DNA of 47,215 nt from positions 381,725-428,939 of the forward strand of contig NZ_FOKK01000002.1 of the NCBI RefSeq assembly GCF_900112005.1. The letters are read 5' to 3'. The DNA is from Algoriphagus aquimarinus. Lineage in GTDB: Bacteria > Bacteroidota > Bacteroidia > Cytophagales > Cyclobacteriaceae. Of the stretch, positions 45,188 through 47,215 are shown in pieces; the first letter of the stretch is position 1; every line of letters starts with the position of its first letter. The notes beneath the pieces were generated by a model, which saw only the letters and a program-made list of their open reading frames with translations, was not told the DNA's origin and made no database searches. A program made the translations under genes and the position numbers.

Positions 45188-47215
45188 TTAATTACTCTTT
45201 ATTACTTGTATCCAACCTTTGTACTCGTGTGCCTGACCAGCTTTATCAATAGCTGTCAACACGTAGAAGTAAGTTCCTGCTGCTTGTCCTGGAGCATTCC
45301 AATCATTTTGGTAATTCTTCTTTTCAAATACATGATCACCGTACCTATTAAATATGGTAATCTCAGTGCTAACAAATATGTTAATCCCTTCAATTTCAAA
45401 AGTATCATTGTCTCCGTCATTATTCGGAGTGATCACATTCGGAATATGGAACGGCTTGATCGTATTGACATCGTCATCTTGATTATCTACCTCATCAGTG
45501 TCATCCTCTTCCGCACCTACTACCACGACGTTGGTAATTGATCCTGCTGTTGCAGCAAGGACTTTTACTCTGAATGTCACTTTAGCATCTGCTGCCAAAT
45601 TAGCGATTGTCCATGTGAGTCTACTTCCAGTTACAGACAGTACCACTTCAGCATTGCTACTGTTAGCCGTCACTTGAGAACTTATATAAGTCACACCATT
45701 TGGCAAGTCATCGGAAACGATCACATTACTAGCCGGAGTTCCTCCGATATTGCTAAGGACAATTTCGTATTCGAATTCATCTCCAACAAATACTTCTTTC
45801 TCGAAGCTTGTCTTAGTGATATTTAAGTTGACTTCGTCATTTGTTAATCTGAATACTACAATCGCATCATCAGTATTGGAAGGATTGACTACCTCACGTA
45901 AGGTATACTTCAATGTATATTCTCTCGCTTCATTCACTCCTGGGATTAGGTTCAATTCACCGTTTTCGTCAATTAACAAACCTATTATTCCATCCAATTC
46001 AGTGAATTCGAAATCGACATCAGCATCATCTGGTCTAACACCATCCAAGATATCGTTATCTAAGATGTTACCTAGTCTTCCGCCATAGCTAAGGAAGTAG
46101 GTTCCAAAGTCATCATCGTTTGCAATAATCTGGTTGTTTGACACTCCTACTGTCTCACTAGCTTCTTCTTCAATAGTTTCATCATTTGGTAGAGTGGCTT
46201 TCACCGTAGCTACGTTCAAGATGGATTCTTTCTGAAGATCAGAGTCAGTAACAGTATAGGTTGTCTCCTCAGTTTTAACCTCTCCAGGAAGTAAAGTGCC
46301 AATGTTCTTATCTAATCCTGTCATTGGATCAGTGATAATCACGTCAGTCAATGTTCCATTTCCAGTATTGGTTACTGTTAAGGTGTAAGTAATCACTTCA
46401 CCAATTTCCTTAACCTCAGTCACATCAGCTGTTTTAGTAAACTGAATTGCACAATTAAATATGGTTAGGGTTACTGGAGTTCTAGTCACACTTACACAAC
46501 CAGTTGCATTATTTACTGCTTCTGCATAGTAGGTTATATTCCCTACAGTACTTAAGCTTGGGTCAGCCACTTCATTTCCTCCTGTTGGCGCATCGTACCA
46601 AACTAAGCTAAGTCCTTCGCCCACTGTTGCGGATGCTGTCAAAGCATCCATTTGATCCTGAAGACACTCAACTTGGTCTCCATCAGTAGTTGGTGCTGCA
46701 GGTGATATCGGCGCTGGAGCTACAGTGTAGTCAGAGCTAATAACACATGTTGTTCCTTCAGTTCGTGCATATACCGTTCCTGAGCTGTTTACTTCTGTTG
46801 TAAAGCTACCCTCTGAAATCGTGGTACTGAAGTCTGAAGTCAATGAGTATTCTACTCCTTCAACTGCAGTGAACGTGATCGTTACCGTAGTCGCATCACA
46901 AAGTGGTGCAGGAACTGTCAAAACTGGTGCTGCTGGTGTTACTGGCGCTGGAGCTACTGTGTAGCCTGAGCTGATCACGCAGGTTGTACCCGTTGCTCTT
47001 GCATATACTGTTCCTGTGCTGTTTGCATTTGCTGTAAAGCTGCCGTTGGTAATTGTAGTCGTGAAGTCTGAACTCAAGGAGTACTCAACTCCGTCAACTG
47101 CAGTGAACGTTATCGCAACTGTAGTCGCATCACACAATGGTGCAGGAACTGTCAATACTGGTGCTGCTGGTGTTACTGGCGCTGGAGCTACTGAGTAACC
47201 TGAGCTGATAACACA
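45188..47215 (-). CDS. Giant repeat adhesin with CHU_C (T9SS type B) sorting domain (5' end outside window)
   Basis: The frame is open through the window end (base 47215 is in frame), so the N-terminus is outside; 675 residues are visible. Order: 78-aa Ig-like units with 234-bp DNA period (46692-46925, 46926-47159, and a partial copy to the edge; motif PVTPAAPVLTVPAP), an Ig-like YYAEAVNNATGC unit, two DUF11-type domains (FTKTADVTEVKE..., LNITKTSFEKEVFV) separated by a cadherin-like segment (NDDDFGTYFLSYG), and CHU_C with VITPNNDGDNDTFEIEG and the terminal HEYKGWIQVIKSN. Type B cargo is exported and anchored with SprF-type help, and the next gene is PorP/SprF. Likely the adhesin of this cluster (SprB-like role is inference). 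Confidence 0.9.
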   Translation of the reverse strand, partial: CVISSGYSVAPAPVTPAAPVLTVPAPLCDATTVAITFTAVDGVEYSLSSDFTTTITNGSFTANANSTGTVYARATGTTCVISSGYTVAPAPVTPAAPVLTVPAPLCDATTVTITFTAVEGVEYSLTSDFSTTISEGSFTTEVNSSGTVYARTEGTTCVISSDYTVAPAPISPAAPTTDGDQVECLQDQMDALTASATVGEGLSLVWYDAPTGGNEVADPSLSTVGNITYYAEAVNNATGCVSVTRTPVTLTIFNCAIQFTKTADVTEVKEIGEVITYTLTVTNTGNGTLTDVIITDPMTGLDKNIGTLLPGEVKTEETTYTVTDSDLQKESILNVATVKATLPNDETIEEEASETVGVSNNQIIANDDDFGTYFLSYGGRLGNILDNDILDGVRPDDADVDFEFTELDGIIGLLIDENGELNLIPGVNEAREYTLKYTLREVVNPSNTDDAIVVFRLTNDEVNLNITKTSFEKEVFVGDEFEYEIVLSNIGGTPASNVIVSDDLPNGVTYISSQVTANSSNAEVVLSVTGSRLTWTIANLAADAKVTFRVKVLAATAGSITNVVVVGAEEDDTDEVDNQDDDVNTIKPFHIPNVITPNNDGDNDTFEIEGINIFVSTEITIFNRYGDHVFEKKNYQNDWNAPGQAAGTYFYVLTAIDKAGQAHEYKGWIQVIKSN
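46692..47159 (-). repeat. Two 234-bp coding repeats of the CHU_C adhesin
   Basis: Units begin at 46692, 46926 and (partial) 47160, period exactly 234 bp (78 codons). Neighbouring copies are near-identical at DNA level. They encode Ig-like units of the adhesin and continue past the window edge. Confidence 0.85.

Overview
The window looks like chromosomal DNA from a free-living Bacteroidota, most likely order Cytophagales (Cyclobacteriaceae, Algoriphagus-like; the genus is inference). The evidence is: two kinds of type IX secretion (T9SS) sorting domain; a PorP/SprF-type protein beside an OmpA/PD40 protein; an Oar-type TonB-dependent receptor; TAnnTTTG promoter boxes in place of E. coli-type -10 boxes; and AT-rich intergenic DNA. 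No phage, transposase, CRISPR array or classical defence island is visible. Both ends of the window cut through giant repeat-rich secreted adhesins.

Layout. 1-5667 (+): 3' part of a giant PKD/Ig-repeat surface protein with a glycine-rich domain and a type A sorting domain. 5752-10092 (-): 1446-aa AsmA-like membrane-anchored protein. 10123-11186: no protein gene, but two paralogous, well-bounded tRNA-like RNA genes, each with its own promoter box and intrinsic terminator. 11187-15891: RluD-type pseudouridine synthase, a PLP-dependent ACC-deaminase/D-cysteine-desulfhydrase relative, an AlbA-type protein and UvrB. 15955-19498: a DUF4105-type membrane protein and a second T9SS cargo protein. 19583-21394: GntP permease plus RidA-like protein. 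21480-22874: MltF-like lytic transglycosylase. 23009-29304: alpha/beta hydrolase and a complete RND efflux operon (adaptor, permease, TolC). 29539-32883: Oar-like TonB-dependent receptor. 33234-35707: YhhN lysoplasmalogenase, a remnant of an intradiol dioxygenase, and an O-methyltransferase. 36076-40533: AspRS, M23 endopeptidase, RluF-type pseudouridine synthase. 40641-41489: GH16 glucanase. 41770-47215 (-): a gliding/T9SS cluster of adhesin with CHU_C (type B) sorting domain, PorP/SprF, and OmpA-PD40 protein.

How it fits together. Most genes serve the envelope: adhesin export and anchoring (T9SS), peptidoglycan turnover (MltF, M23), envelope maintenance (AsmA-like), nutrient capture (Oar/TonB, GH16, GntP) and efflux (RND). 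Housekeeping RNA and DNA functions (RluD, RluF, AspRS, UvrB) lie between them.

The feature I would follow first is the pair of tRNA-like RNAs at 10174-10321 and 10755-10879. They have a full 7-bp acceptor stem, a Leu-type D arm, a perfect T arm and a 7-nt anticodon loop reading GUC. Their variable regions are 79 and 56 nt, far beyond any ordinary class II tRNA. Between the copies the base of that variable arm changes in a compensatory way (GGGG/CCCC against GGAG/CTCC). The two promoters share the same internal spacing. I do not recognise this as a described family. All calls were made by reading the sequence, with no database search.
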